DNA of 64,000 nt from Sinohyriopsis cumingii (lineage: Eukaryota > Mollusca > Bivalvia > Unionida > Unionidae), in the NCBI GenBank assembly GCA_028554795.2, contig CM068828.1:6327220-6391219 (forward strand), given 5' to 3'. Shown here one piece after another: positions 48,961-60,965 of the stretch. The notes below the pieces were generated by a model. It made no database searches, had not been told where the DNA came from, and saw only the letters and a program-made list of their open reading frames with translations. Within the stretch, counting starts at the first letter, position 1. Each line of letters opens with the position of its first letter. The translations under genes and the position numbers were made by a program.

Positions 48961-49125
48961 AAGCAGAAACATAAAATAATGCTAAGATAGACTGAGATAT
49001 AATGAAAATTAAATTAACAAGCAGAAACATAAAATAATGCTAAGATAGACTGAGATAAAATGAAAATTAAATTAACAAGCAGAAACATAAAATAATGCTA
49101 AGATGGATTGAGATATAATGAAGAG
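48945..49125. repeat. ~60-bp tandem repeat, 3 copies
   Basis: The unit 'atgaaaattaaattaacaag' + 'cagaaacataaaataatgct' + 'aagatagactgagataaa' occurs three times in a row. The last copy is altered at its end. Confidence 0.9.
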
Positions 49126-49215
49126 AATATGGACAAGCTAGTAAGTGACTTTCATGCTGCAGGTAAAGTGCACACAAATGCTACCATTTAAACAATGAAT
49201 GCTAAACTGCTTCTT

Positions 49216-49216
49216 G

Positions 49217-49263
<47 letters not shown>

Positions 49264-49394
49264 CACACATATATATATATATATTATATATACACACATA
49301 TACATATATATACACACATACATATATACATATACACGTACACACGCATATACATATATATACACACATACATATATACATATACACGTACACA

Positions 49395-49460
<66 letters not shown>
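49216..49460. repeat. Long compound (AT)n/(ACAT)n microsatellite
   Basis: (AT)n is followed by a duplicated block of 'tacacacatacatatatac' + 'atatacacgtacacacgcat' and then about 60 bp of (AT)n. ORFs of 85-147 codons across it are low-complexity artefacts. Confidence 0.95.
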
Positions 49461-49464
<4 letters not shown>

Positions 49465-49639
49465 AAAGAGTAAAAGACCAAATAGATGCTGTTACTATAG
49501 CAGACCTGTTTACCCTTTTCCAGCTCCACCAATGATGACATACATAATTATTTATGTTTATTTTACCAGGAAAAGAAAAACCTTTTCCTAAAACCAGTAT
49601 CACTCTACCTTTTCTAGCTATATTCTTAAATGGTTCACC

Positions 49640-50160
49640 TTTCATGCTGCGATTTTCAGTTCAGAAATATTTTCTTTAAGTTATGCCGTAATGAATCGGC
49701 TGTTTTCAACAGCAAGTTTAAATTAGCCAAAAGCTCACTCATCATCCTTTCAGCAAGGATAATGTGCATTTCCTCACTGTCCAACATTGTGTTTTTGAGA
49801 ATGAGGACAGATTTATCTGTGGCTTTTATTTTTGACCATTCCTTCTGGGATTTTCAATGAACATATCTTCTTACATCACTTCACTATCATGTGGGATATA
49901 AAAAAAATTTGATTCCACAGAGAATAAATTTAACTCCATTTTTAGATTGTTGTATAAAGAGCCAAATAAATCTTTGGACATTTATGGTTGGCACTTAACT
50001 TTTCTACTTCTTTAGATTTTCTTTTCACACAAATCTGTTCTGCCATTTTGAAAAATAACTGATGATTGCTTCCCTTTGATGCCTGCAGATATTTTACCAG
50101 CTGGCACAAGAACCATTGAATAAGCACTTCTTTGACACTGACAAAATAATTTCTTTTTAT
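49640..50160 (-). pseudogene. Possible decayed coding tract, family not recognised
   Basis: Two minus-strand stretches look protein-like. One (50127-49942) has a lysine-rich end (KRKSKEVEKLSANHKCPKIY). The other (about 49830-49660) is helical, with MLDSEEMHIILAERMMSELL. They are in different frames with stops between them. I cannot name a family. Chance in AT-rich sequence remains possible. Confidence 0.25.
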
Positions 50161-50534
50161 GAAAAGAAATTTTAGAAGTGAAAAGAAATGCTAAGACATG
50201 TAATTATTTGCTGATTCAGCCATTTTCAGTAGTCTTGCCTAAACAATCCATAGTTAGTAGTTTTCAGGCTTCATCCAGACAAAATACAGAAAATCCATTG
50301 GGGTAAACAGGCCTGCTGAAGGATGTCTTTTCGAATACAATATATTTAGTTTCAAATTCTATAATCTTAGTGCATCGGTTGTAAGTTTAAGTATAGTTTT
50401 TCTTTCTAATCTGTTTATACATTATCCAGCATTACAAGGAACACATGCATTGAAATTCGACAGAGTAAGCTGCAATATTCTTGACAATAAATGAGATGGA
50501 TCAAATTAATACAATGACATCATCTACACCATGT

Positions 50535-50810
50535 GTGTGTGTGTGATTTGGATTTTTAACGTAGCTTTAACAATGTTTCAGTCATATCGCTAGGATGTCT
50601 GCAGTGTGACAGTTTATAGTGATGTCTAGCACAGGGGCATCATGCCGCAGACATGTAGCATGATGTCTCACCCAGTCACATTATCCTGACACCACGCTGT
50701 CCAGTCCTAACACTAACCTCTTAATGCTGAGTGCCAGGCGAGGCAGCTGTTAGTACCATTTTACAAGTCTTTGGTATGACTCGGCCGGGGAACGAACCCT
50801 TGTCTGCATG
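50535..50810 (-). mobile_element. tRNA-derived SINE, copy 5 (minus strand), head truncated
   Basis: Shows the (CA)n tail ('tgtgtgtgtgtg' at about 50533), the body and 'ttggtatgactcggc', but loses the tRNA-like head after 'ggggaacgaaccc'. A (TA)n run follows at 50818. Confidence 0.88.
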
Positions 50811-50969
50811 TCTTTTATATATATATATAAAAAAAACTTTAAATTTATTGAGACTAACAATGGAACATCGTACTCAAGGCCACTGTATGTACATATATCA
50901 ATATACCAGCACAAGGATTATATGGAAATATTATGTCTAATCTGATCCAGATTGACATAATCCAAAAGC

Positions 50970-51260
50970 ACTGAAAAGTCACTGAAGGAATGTAGATCAC
51001 TATGACCTGTTTTTATTTTCTATGGACAGAAGTACCCCTCATTCATTTTCATTATCCTACATGTGAAAGTGTCTGAGAAACTGAGCTAAATGCAACATTA
51101 TCACTTGCACCTAAAACACAGGTCACTGTGACCTACCTATGCTTGAAGTGAGCAGCACCTTTTTCAGATGAATGCATTCAACAGCGCTCATGATTCTACA
51201 TGCAACAGTGTAAGAGAAATGGAGCTAAATGCATTTATGTAATGCTTATGTATGCAAGGC
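50970..51260. repeat. Two degenerate copies of the 17761 family with a perfect palindrome
   Basis: 'tagatcactatgacctg' near 50993 and 'caggtcactgtgacctac' at 51119-51136 are the cores. The latter includes the perfect 15-bp palindrome AGGTCACTGTGACCT at 51120-51134. The flanks ('catgattctacatgcaac', 'tgagaaactgagctaaatgc') match between the two copies. Confidence 0.5.
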
Positions 51261-51564
51261 AAGTGCAGTTCACCAAGAAATCTGGGGCAGCTGCAAGCTT
51301 TCGGTTCAAATTTCATGAATGCTGCTTATGGCATGTATTATGAAAGCAAATGATTCTACTTTTTGTGACTCCACCCATTTCCATGTATCAGGGTTTAACA
51401 GCCAATCAGCACAAAAACTGCTATATACAATGCCTATTAATGGTAAAATTCTAAAAATATCAATGCAAAGAACTGCAGAAAATAACTTTAGGATGATAAA
51501 GCCTTCCAAATAGCTTAATATGAGGTACTACAAAACTAACAAAAATCAATCATTCCAAATAAAA

Positions 51565-51800
51565 ATAGTTTGGCTTTTATGGGATTTAATGCTATTATTC
51601 AGCACACGATAGACTATACATGGTGGTCAGTATATTTGGTGGAGGCAAACCTGGGAAGAACCAATTCAAAGGAAGCTATTGACAAGCTTTCTCACATATC
51701 CACACTGGTCAAGGTGAGGCAAGAACACATGTGGACAGAGGTGAGATGTGAGTAATTTGTGAAGGCGAGTGTCTAAGACCAGGCCATCCCCACCTCCAAA
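51565..51800 (+). repeat. Dispersed repeat R3, copy 3
   Basis: 'tttatgggatttaatgctat', 'agcacacgatagactataca' and 'agtatatttggtggaggcaa' align with 29475 and 46145. Confidence 0.6.
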
Positions 51801-52284
51801 TAAAGATAAACATTAGGCACTACACTATACAGAATCAAAGGTAGAGATGCTAAATTTCTGTTAAAAAAATATAAAAAAATAAAGATAAAGAATATAAAAT
51901 ACTTAAAATATAGGGTCAAATTCTATTACATAAACTGCATTCCACATAAAATCCAAGATGGTGGTACATCATTATATAATTCCTTACTCGTTAATAAAAT
52001 AAATTCAGCGTTACTCCAATGAAGAGTTTTTGATGTTATGAAGCTTGTTGGTGTTTTTACCAAATATGTGGAACATTCCAGTTTATATAATATTTTAAGT
52101 CCATCTATGGAATCTTCCATTTCAAAACGACTGCCTGAAGAGCAGCTTTGGCTGCTGTATCTGCTCTTCAACTACTCTGCATACCAATCTGGCAAGGCAG
52201 ACAACCCTAAGAAACCTTTTTTATCTCAATTATTTGAACAAATCCTGTTTCTGTAAGATCTGGGATATTAACAGATTGTCAAGT

Positions 52285-53690
52285 TTAGGGTTTTGTAAGG
52301 TTTTCAGTTAAAGTTGTGTGAATGTTTATTAATAACTTTTGTAACCAAATATGATGGTGGAACAGCTTCATTTGTAAGGCTAGGATACTGTGTGACAAAT
52401 TTGATCTAAGTCTGTTATGTGGTTTTAAAGATGTCATCAAAAATGTTTCTATTTTTAGAATCTGCAGCCATATTTGATGGCAGATTGGCATTATTTGTGA
52501 AATTATAAAATCCTTTCATTTTGTTTTATGTCACTTTTGTCACATTCTGTTGCATGGTTTTTGAGAAGAACTCATTTAAAGGAGTTTCCATTTTTAGTTA
52601 TGGTGACAATATTTTACAACAAATCAACATCATATGTGCTAATCTGAAAGCTCCTAATACCAGAATGCTTTCTGTCAAATTCTGCTAAGCTGTCTGTTAA
52701 GTCAATAAAAAGTCTCAAATTTAAATAAAGGTGGCCATATGTGATGGCAGATAAGAATAATTCAGAAAAATATGAAAAGCCTTCCTACCAGGATGCTTCC
52801 TGTCAATGTTGGATAAATTGTATTTAGTAAATGTTTAACTGAGGCAACCATACTTTATGGCAACCATGCTACAAAATCTGAACGGTTTCCATGGCAATGC
52901 TTTCTGTCAAATTTGATAGAATGCCCTACAGTGATTTCTGAGAAGTCATTAAAGAATGTTCTACAGTGATTTCTGAGAAGTCATTAAAGAATGCTCTACA
53001 GTGATTTCTGAGAAGTCATTAAAGAATGCTCTACAGTGATTTCTGAGAAGTCATTAAAGAATGCTCTACAGTGATTTCTGAGAAGTCATTAAAGAATGCT
53101 CTACAGTGATTTCTGAGAAGTCATTCAAAGTTTTTTCAAAGCAGTTTTTGAGAAGTCATTTAAAGGTTTTTCTATTTTTAGTGACAGCAACCATATTTGA
53201 TAGTGCGTCTGCATATGTGTACAAAGTTTAAAGGCCTTTATGCCAGTATGTTCTGTGTTAATTAGGATGAAATAGATCTGGTGTTTCTTCAGAAGGTGAA
53301 AAAGCAATTGTTGATGGACAGTGAAAAGGTCTTGCTCTTCTGGGTAATGCCATCCTTACCAGATGGCAGCTAGATGTCATTTATATGAAATGAACAGTCT
53401 TCATGCCAGGATGCTATCAAACTGAATCAAATTCTATTCAATGGTTTCTTGGAGAAGATACTATTTAAAAGTTAGTCTATCTTTTGTAACAGCAGACATC
53501 ATTGATCGCGGGTCTGTATCATTTGAAACTACCCAGAAGGCCTTTATACCTGGATGCAATGTTCCAAGTTTGTTGAAACTAGTCTAGTGGTTTTAAGAAA
53601 AGGTTCAAAATAGCAACTGCTGATGGCTTCTATAACTATGATGTGTTACAGATGAAAGGCCATATCATAAGCTCATTTACGTCATTAAAA
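52285..53690 (+). repeat. Degenerate ~190-bp tandem family (R4) with a nested 35-bp array
   Basis: Segments of the type 'gcagccatatttgatggcag', 'aggccttcataccaggatg' and 'ttctgagaagtcatttaaag' recur about every 190 bp from 52285 to 53690, each well diverged. Within one unit, 'gaatgctctacagtgatttc' + 'tgagaagtcattaaa' (35 bp) has expanded to about six near-identical copies (52915-53130). Noncoding, intronic. Confidence 0.7.
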
Positions 53691-54776
53691 TTATAAAATT
53701 CTCTCCCAAATCATGTCAAGACCACGTATTAACTAGTTCAGTGTAACAGGGGCTCAAGCTAACATTCCCACACTGATGAACTCAAGATCAAGATTCCAAA
53801 CACAAGCAATCTGCAGTGAAGTGACACTCTTGCATACAAGACACAATCTATACATATATGTATATATAAAGTTTATCCACCTGGTAGGACTCATATAGAT
53901 CTGCATCATGCTGCCAAAGAAGAAAAAGAAATTACAGGTAGTTAATTTTTTTAAATTTTCGTAAATGAACAAAGCCTTTTAGAAGAAATTACAGGTAGTT
54001 AATTTTTTTAAATTTTCATAAATGAATGAAGCCTTTTAGTTTAATGAACAAAATGAATAGGATATTATCTTGCTTTTTTCATGGCTTTTCATATAAATTG
54101 TCCAGTGCTCATGACATTTTGCACAAAACACTATTTCTGAGTGAAAAGCTGAAAAAGCTAGTGTCACAGTCTCTATAAATATGCTACTTCAAGAAATAAA
54201 AGCCATGTTTGTAGTATCTTAGTGTGGCAGATTCTATATGTAAGATACTTACAGAGTATGTCACAAGCCAAAGTAAAGAAAAGTCTGCTGTATCTACGAA
54301 TCAATAACATGTGAAAAAAATTAAAGGAAACAATAAAACTTATAAATAAATTCCTACAATTATAAACAGACCTTACACTTGTGGCTGGACTGTTGAGTTA
54401 ACAACATGAAACACCATTATCTGCAGATCAGTAACACTCAAACTGTCAGAAAATGAAACTAGCTGCGACAAAATTTCAAGGCAAAAAAATTGCACAACTA
54501 CAGAAGAAAAAGTTATGAATTACAAATAACACTTACAAGGAGATAAAAATTGACAGAATGTATAAAAACAGCTAATCAGAAAGTCATTTTAAAGCTAAAT
54601 TTTGTGTTTTACCAAGTGTTCAATGGCGGGAAGGCAAATGAGATTTTTTTTGTTGGGGGGGTGGTGTGTTTTTCAAGTTTGCAGTTATTTTTACCCCAAG
54701 AGAAACTTTTCCTTTTATATGTATCAAGGAGACAAATCTGTCAATGGATGACATATTTTCTGTATTGACCACTCAC

Positions 54777-54888
54777 CTCTGAGAGTCTGCCTGAGGGATA
54801 CAATCTGTCCAGATACTCTGAAGACCGTGTTGCCAGGGGAAATAACTCCTGCTCCACAACACTGTAGCTAAGGGAGGCCACTTTCACA
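54777..54888 (-). CDS. DGKD/DGKH-like: Diacylglycerol kinase delta/eta-like exon
   Basis: This 112-bp exon follows 'gattgttcttttcag' and ends at TCAGAG|gtgagt, a near-consensus donor. Read after one leading base, it gives 37 codons: VKVASLSYSVVEQELFPLAT and then RSSEYLDRLYPSGRLSE. The exit phase 0 fits the next exon at 47904. The entry requires two bases from an upstream exon. The recognised exon at 62198-62061 ends in phase 0 instead, so a small intermediate exon (length 2 mod 3) is missing from my model, or that exon's donor is wrong. No known domain; predicted helical. Confidence 0.7.
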
Positions 54889-55004
54889 CTGAAAAGAACA
54901 ATCAACCTCAAGTTTTATATCTGTTCATCAATTTCTGGATCATAATTTTCATATCATACTGGCAAACACTTATAATAAAGAAGGTAAGCCAGTGAGCCTC
55001 AAAG

Positions 55005-55460
55005 GGACAGATACTATATTGGTTAAAATGAATTTCCTGAAATCCAAGATAATGTCAGTTCTTCTTTTCTTAAATGTTTAATGTTGAAGCCATTTTGTAA
55101 CCAAACTAGATGGAAGATATGACCATCCACTCTAGAGAAATAACAATAAGATCATCAAAATGACCATCATGGTGGGCATACAAAATGTCATATTGATACC
55201 CTTTCTATTTAGGACCAAATGTATATCATAAGAAATCTTTTGGTGATAACCACGTGTCAACATTCTGGAGAAGTAGCAGTAACAAGACTTTCATGATGGT
55301 CGCCAAATATGATGTCAGACAATTTTTCATTTAAGGACCAACCAGACACCAAGAAAAATGTTCTGTTGAAAACTCCAAGTTGATACTGATGTTCCATTTA
55401 GATGAAGTAAGCAATAAAAAGATTTTCAAGTTGGTTGCCATGGTAGCCATATGCAGAATT
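55005..55460 (+). repeat. Dispersed repeat R2, two units
   Basis: Two consecutive units, each with 'accaaatgtatatcataaga' or 'accaaccagacaccaagaaa', then 'ggtgataaccacgtgtcaac' and 'gagaagtagcagtaacaaga'. The units are separated by about 120-190 bp. A 12-bp G run follows at 55495. Confidence 0.55.
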
Positions 55461-55499
55461 GCTTCTAGGATTTGATAAATGAATCTGAAAAAACGGGGG

Positions 55500-56840
55500 G
55501 GGGGGGCCAACGTAGCCATAAGGGAGGGAGGGAGGCCCTTCCTGTATGGTGTAAAAAAAACTCAATGTATTTAAAAAGAGCAATAGCAAGTATAATAAGT
55601 GCATTAAATGCATTTCGTGTCTTCTGTATAACATAGGATAACATTAGTATATTTGCCAGACAAAATTCCCTCTTATCACAAGCCAGTTTCAGGGTTTTAA
55701 TGATTAACTGGCCTGTACTGCTGTTGCAAAATGAAAGACAAATTCGCCGACATTCAACATAGGAGATGCCGAAACATCAAGCTTTCCACTATATGAGAAT
55801 TTTTAGCCTTTATTATTACCACTCTTCCTGAATATGTAAATTATGCTGGTTATGTGCCTTGTACAATTAAACGTGCGTACTTTAAAAAAAAAATATTACC
55901 TCAATTTGTAGGATTGCGTATATCATTGAAAATGAGTAACTCGTGAGCGCGTGATTCAATGTAAATTAAACAGCTATTAAGGACTAGCTGAAATGTTATC
56001 TGGAAGAATGCAATTTGGTCGAAACAATGAATAAAGCAAAACCTGCTTCTAATTATATTTGGGAATAAATAAGGATTTAAGTGTAAGTACTGTACATTAT
56101 AGTTCAGCTTGGCCACCCATGTAAACTCAACCGGCCTGCGAATTATGAAGTCTCTATTTACCTTTATTTATTTTCCATTTGGAGAAATCTGAAAATATGC
56201 ACGTGCAAAATAATAACAAATTCAATCATAGTACTTTATAACAGTTTAATAAATGTCAGGTCAACAAAAGTTATTATTTTACAAGCCTATGTCTTAGGAC
56301 ACGGAAAAAGTTACTGTTTCGTGTCCCAAGATTTACAGCACTTACAGTAGTCGACAAAAAGATCTAAAAACTGTCAAGCTTAGACACTGGCCCGCAGATA
56401 AGCCAAACCACCTTTCTTTCAGGCCTTTAATTTTTCCTAAATTATTCGGCTTATATGCGAGTATATACAGTAAAACTGAAATCAAAGTCTGATGTTTTCT
56501 AATAACACTCTACCTACACACTAACCATTAAAGAATCAAACCACAGACTGCAAATAGTGTAACTCCTCTGGTCAATCTTAAAAATCAGTGTCATGTACTT
56601 CCTGCATGTCACATGCTCAATTTTGATTGGTTACAAATCCATACTAAGAAAAATCAGAAGAACACATATTTTCCTTTCATGGATGACAAAAAATAATTTT
56701 TAAGGAAAAGTCCAAAGCTCAGAATGAATTAAGGAAAGTAAATATACAGTTTCTATAACAGTTAACTCTTTACTAGAATAATATATACATCTGCATCCAG
56801 ACTGACTGTAATTATGACTGCATTACTGTGCAAATATGAT
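55500..56840. other. Intronic sequence with one TIR-like remnant
   Basis: 'ggcttatatgcgagtatata' at about 56449-56468 resembles the terminal motif of the elements at 4981 and 10741 ('taagcaagtatatat') and may be a solo end. Otherwise nothing recognised. Confidence 0.35.
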
Positions 56841-56911
56841 CACTATTTCCTAAATAGCTTCCTGTCCTTCCTCATCCTCCACTCTACCAATGCCTTGTTA
56901 AAGTTGAAGTC

Positions 56912-57003
56912 TCTCAGAGGAGGTCCTTCAATTGAAATCATCTTCTGAGGAGGTCCTTCAATTGAAATCATCTTCTGAGGAGGTCCTTCAATTGAAATCA
57001 TCA
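56912..57003 (-). repeat. 30-bp in-frame triplication within the transposase remnant
   Basis: The 30 bases encoding about ISIEGPPQKM are present three times in a row and in frame near the C-terminus of the transposase remnant. They were likely duplicated after the gene died. Confidence 0.9.
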
Positions 57004-57944
57004 TGAGTCTGCTGAGAATATAGTACATCATAAAATGCCAGCCATCTTCTTTCATGCACCTCTCTTTCTGCTGAGGACTGTCCAGAACATTCTGGATTTC
57101 CTTCAATTTAGCTGTTCTGATGGCAGATTTATTTTAAAAAATAGTACAGGTCTTTAAATGTGCCCTGAAAGATTTCCTTGAGGTACAGATTGGTTTTTGA
57201 TGCATGAGAGGTACACAAATTCAATCTATGAGCCATACAATGAATGCTGATCAAGTGAGGGCTTTTTTCCTTGAACCATGCTGCTACATCACTTATGCGA
57301 CCTGTTATCACTGATGCCACATCACTGCCAAAACCAACAACTTTTTCAAGAGGAATCTCCTTCTTTTCCAAGAACTGGACAACTTCTTTGAAAAGAACTT
57401 CATCAGTGTGTGATTGTCCTTCCACTGACACATTACCAAGAAAATGAGTTGTTGAAACAAAACATGGTTGGCTCAATGATTCTGGCATAAAAATGACCAG
57501 CTTCTTGGTATTTGAAATATCTGTACTATCATCAGTTAAGATGCTAATGAATGGACTACATAGTACTTTCTGCATTAACTCAGATTCTATCACTGTTGCT
57601 ATGTAATCCTGGAAAAAATAAAGCTCAATGATTAATCAAAGTATAAAAGTATTTTAGTATCATTATTATTATTATTTTATTAAAGTATTTGAGACATGTA
57701 AAACAAATATATTTTTAAAAACCCCACAGTAAAATAACCAAAATCAGATGCAAGAACTTTAACCTATGACCATGGAGTGTCTAAGGATGTTGCCTTGTGA
57801 TAATTCTGTCAATTTAAGAAATCCGATCAAGGTATTTAAATGCTAAAATAATATGGCACCTCTCTCTCTCTCTCTCTGTTAATTAAAATCATTCAATTAT
57901 AGTAATGAAGGAAGTGATTATGCTTGTCTGTATACGATGATTTT

Positions 57945-58880
57945 AAAAACAAAAAACATTGGTATTATATACTGTTACATGTTTAGGCTCGAACAAACAG
58001 TAACACAGAAGATTGAAAACAACAAACTTTTTAAAATTTAACAAAATTTTTATTTTCCTGGAAATTTCTGTAAAAATGGAAAAAGGAGAAGAACTTACGG
58101 TTTCAAGAATCAAATCCAAAAATAATCTAAGAATAATCCACAAATTAAATTACAAAAGTCCTAGTAATAAATGTTCTAATAATTTCAAATTCGAATCCTG
58201 ATGGAAAATCTAAGATGGATGATGACGTATGCTGTAGTCAGTACTGTGCTTATCTACAGTTCCTTGTAGAAATACAAATAATGGCACTCTGGTGTTGCAA
58301 ATTCAAATTAAATTTGTAAGCAATGTCTTTCCCTGTGTGAGCACTCTTTTTCCAGACAAATAACAGAATTAATCCTTTTGAATCCAAGTAATTTGAAATA
58401 ACTCCTACAAGTAATTTGAAATAACTCTAAACAGCACAACATAAGACTCTAACTGCCCAACTTCTACTAAAAAACAATTCTCTAAAACATTGAGTTATAT
58501 GGGCTTTCTAAAACATCAACAAGGGTCACATGATCATCCCCTGGAAGTTTCTGGATGGAAATTCTTGTAAAATATTACGTCCACCCAGTGTGACCCTGAG
58601 AAAACCAATAATTTTCTCTAAGAAAAAAAAAAAAAGTTGTTTACATCTTAAACCCATGTAGTCCCATCATGACCTTGACAACAACCAATCATTTTAAAAT
58701 AAAATAGAACTTTGTTTACTAATTCTGAACATAGGTCAGAATTTAGATCAACACCTGTTGTTTATAAACTAACAGTCAAGGTCAAACAATTTTCTGAAAA
58801 AGTATCATCTCTAGTGAATAAATGTACATTACAATTGCATGTAAGAAAAATAAAAATTTTAAACTTACAAACAAACAATT

Positions 58881-58885
<5 letters not shown>
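57945..58885 (-). mobile_element. LTR-like dispersed repeat, copy 2
   Basis: A diverged reverse-strand copy of 25685-26644. On the minus strand it runs from 'ttaattgtttgtttgtaagt' through 'tttgaccttgactgttagt', 'gaattaatccttttgaatcc' (seen on the plus strand) and on to 'tgttcgagcctaaacatgta'. One end abuts the (TA)n at 58886. It sits inside the apparent intron of the transposase remnant. Confidence 0.6.

Positions 58886-58975
<90 letters not shown>
58886..58975. repeat. (TA)n microsatellite, ~90 bp, near perfect
   Basis: An uninterrupted AT dinucleotide run next to the LTR-like repeat. The minus-strand ORF through it is spurious. Confidence 0.97.
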
Positions 58976-58977
<2 letters not shown>

Positions 58978-60459
58978 TCAGATATAACATAACAATACAT
59001 CAATGATGGGTCCCTACATATGCAAAGTTGTAATACATGCAGATCAGGGTCAATGTCATTTGCTGCAATGATCATCAGAGCAAATAATAACAGTAACTTA
59101 TTTACTAAAGCATTATTTAAGTTTCAAGCGGTGGGTTTTGCCTGACTACTGTATGGTATCACAATGTCGACAGCAACTCCTTACATGCTCAGGAAATTAT
59201 TCAAACAACAGTGACTGAATCATTATTGCAAACACAAGAAAACTCATTACAGTGATACTGAAAGGTGACCTGTCTAGACACAAAAGAATTTCATGACAAA
59301 ATGAACAGGTACCAATAATTCAGACTGATTAAAAAAGAAAAACAATATTACCATTATGACTACGAGCTACCGAATGCTTGGTGCTATTTTTAGTAACAAA
59401 GGGATTCCTCAAGATATGCACTGATCGGAACCTAACTGATCATGTTTTGGTTGCATGTTAGTATACACTATTTATTCCATTTAAATTTCAATAGAAAAAT
59501 GTAATTAAAATAAAAGAACTTACCTGAAGTTCCTCTACAGAAGCCCTTGACAAATATGTTGTGTTTCCTCCTACTCTGATGTTGCCAACACCAACACCCA
59601 AAAAGTCAATAAAATCCAACAGTGAACCATATTTTAGAGACGCAATATTCTCCTTCGCCAAGTAATAGGCAACTGACATAGCATGAATAATTCAGATTTC
59701 TTGCTGATAGCTGCCATGCATGTAGTTTTAAGATTTTCACTTAGTTTCAAATCTTGAATCACCTATTTGTGAACTGCTAATTCAACATGTCTGTCAAGGG
59801 TTGATGTCCTGAAATTAGCATTTCTAAGTGTGAAAGAATTTTTTTGTGCCGGTTTTTACACACCATCTGCAAAGCATCTCATTTTTTTCATTCATTTCCA
59901 AACATGGTCGATTTCATTTCCAGTCTGAATTGAAAGAGTACCCTTTTTTTCTCGGCGTTAGATAGATCCTTAATTTCATTGCTGCCATCTTTAAGCACAT
60001 CACTAGCATCATCTGATACGGGATTAGCCAGAGGAAGTGTTTGTTTGCTGTCATTGTGCCTACTGACAGAAACTTCTGCACCCTGACTTATAAGAAATGT
60101 TTCTGCTAAAATAATGAAAAAGTGTCTTAGTTTTAACTGATTTTGCCATTTAACACATTGTCTCGCCAAGCCTGCCTCTATATCAAATGTACTTTTCTGA
60201 CCTTTCTTATTAAGCAATCAGAATTGAGCACATGACACATGTGATGTATATACAACTATACAAGTACAACATATTTGCCGAGTGACAACCGGGAATTTTA
60301 CAGCCCCCCCCCCAATATTTTAAAAAATTACGCATTCTTTACACAAAAATGCACACAATTCTTATTTTCTGCATGATTTTGCAAACATAGGATTAAAAAA
60401 TGTGCGGGAAACCTTAAATTTTTGGGGGGATTTGCATGATCGCACGTCCTAGATGCAAC

Positions 60460-60700
60460 CCTGATATGGTATTTCAGGAGGGCAACATTTTCATTTAGGA
60501 CCAACTACATATTTGTCTTTAAGCAAAAACTATGTCAATATGACTTTCCATTCAGTAAGATTTTAAAATGGCTGTCATGGTGGTCATAAGGGATCTTTGA
60601 TGATTTTCATCCAGGATCAACTAGACATCATAATAAGTGTTCTGGTAAATTTCAATGTTACTTTGGCTTCCATTCAGGAACAATGGCAATAAAGAATATC
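60460..60700 (+). repeat. Dispersed repeat R2, split copy (left part)
   Basis: 'aggaccaactacatatttgt', 'aaaatggctgtcatggtggt' and 'aggatcaactagacatcata' place this in the R2 family. It runs straight into the 18-bp array at 60705. Confidence 0.55.
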
Positions 60701-60704
60701 TACA

Positions 60705-60965
60705 GTGACTGCTATGGTGGCTATCTCAGATCAGGTGGCTATAGCAGATCAGGTGGCTTTCTCAGATCAGGTGGCTATATCAGATCAGGTGGCTATCTCA
60801 GGTGGCTATATCAGATCAGGTGGCTATCTCAGATCAGGTGGTTATCTCAGATCAGGTGGCTATCTCAGATCTGGTGGCAATATCCAATCAGGTGGCTATA
60901 TCAAGTCAGGTGGCTATCTCAGATTAGGTGGCTATCTCAGATCAGGTGGCTATATCAGATCAGGC
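60705..60965. repeat. 18-bp satellite seeded inside R2, ~14 copies
   Basis: The unit 'ggtggctatctcagatca' repeats about 14 times with 'atatca' and 'atagca' variants. The first unit continues 'gctatggtggctat', a normal part of R2 ('atggctgccatggtggccat'), so the array arose by expanding an R2 segment. ORFs of 93-95 codons reflect the 18-bp period. Confidence 0.92.

Larger units (their letters stand above)
56846..60217 (-). pseudogene. Broken hAT/ZNF862-type transposase gene
   Basis: Pieces of one protein family lie in order on the minus strand. They are an N-terminal segment (60217-59888), a TTF/BED-type zinc finger (about 59885-59755: CRWC, then in another frame NFRTSTLDRHVELAVHK), a segment starting AYYLAKENIASLKY (about 59670-59520), a core starting DYIATVIESELMQKVLCSPF with the ILTDDSTDIS acidic motif (57600-57129), and a C-terminal scrap, LSRLMMISIEGPP (about 57010-56846). 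GTAAG and AG borders at 59521 and 57609 suggest an intron that now holds an LTR-like repeat and (TA)n. Frameshifts and stops in the finger and after residue FLK, plus loss of most of the C-terminal dimerisation region, make it nonfunctional. Confidence 0.7.

Noticed and set aside
49138..49645. ORFs of 85-147 codons rich in Tyr/Ile/Cys
   Set aside because: They are translations of (AT)n and (ACAT)n microsatellites.
51926..52256. Opposite-strand ORFs of 81 and 72 codons as a gene
   Set aside because: They have no motif, no splice-site support and no relation to the kinase frame. The overlap on both strands suggests chance.
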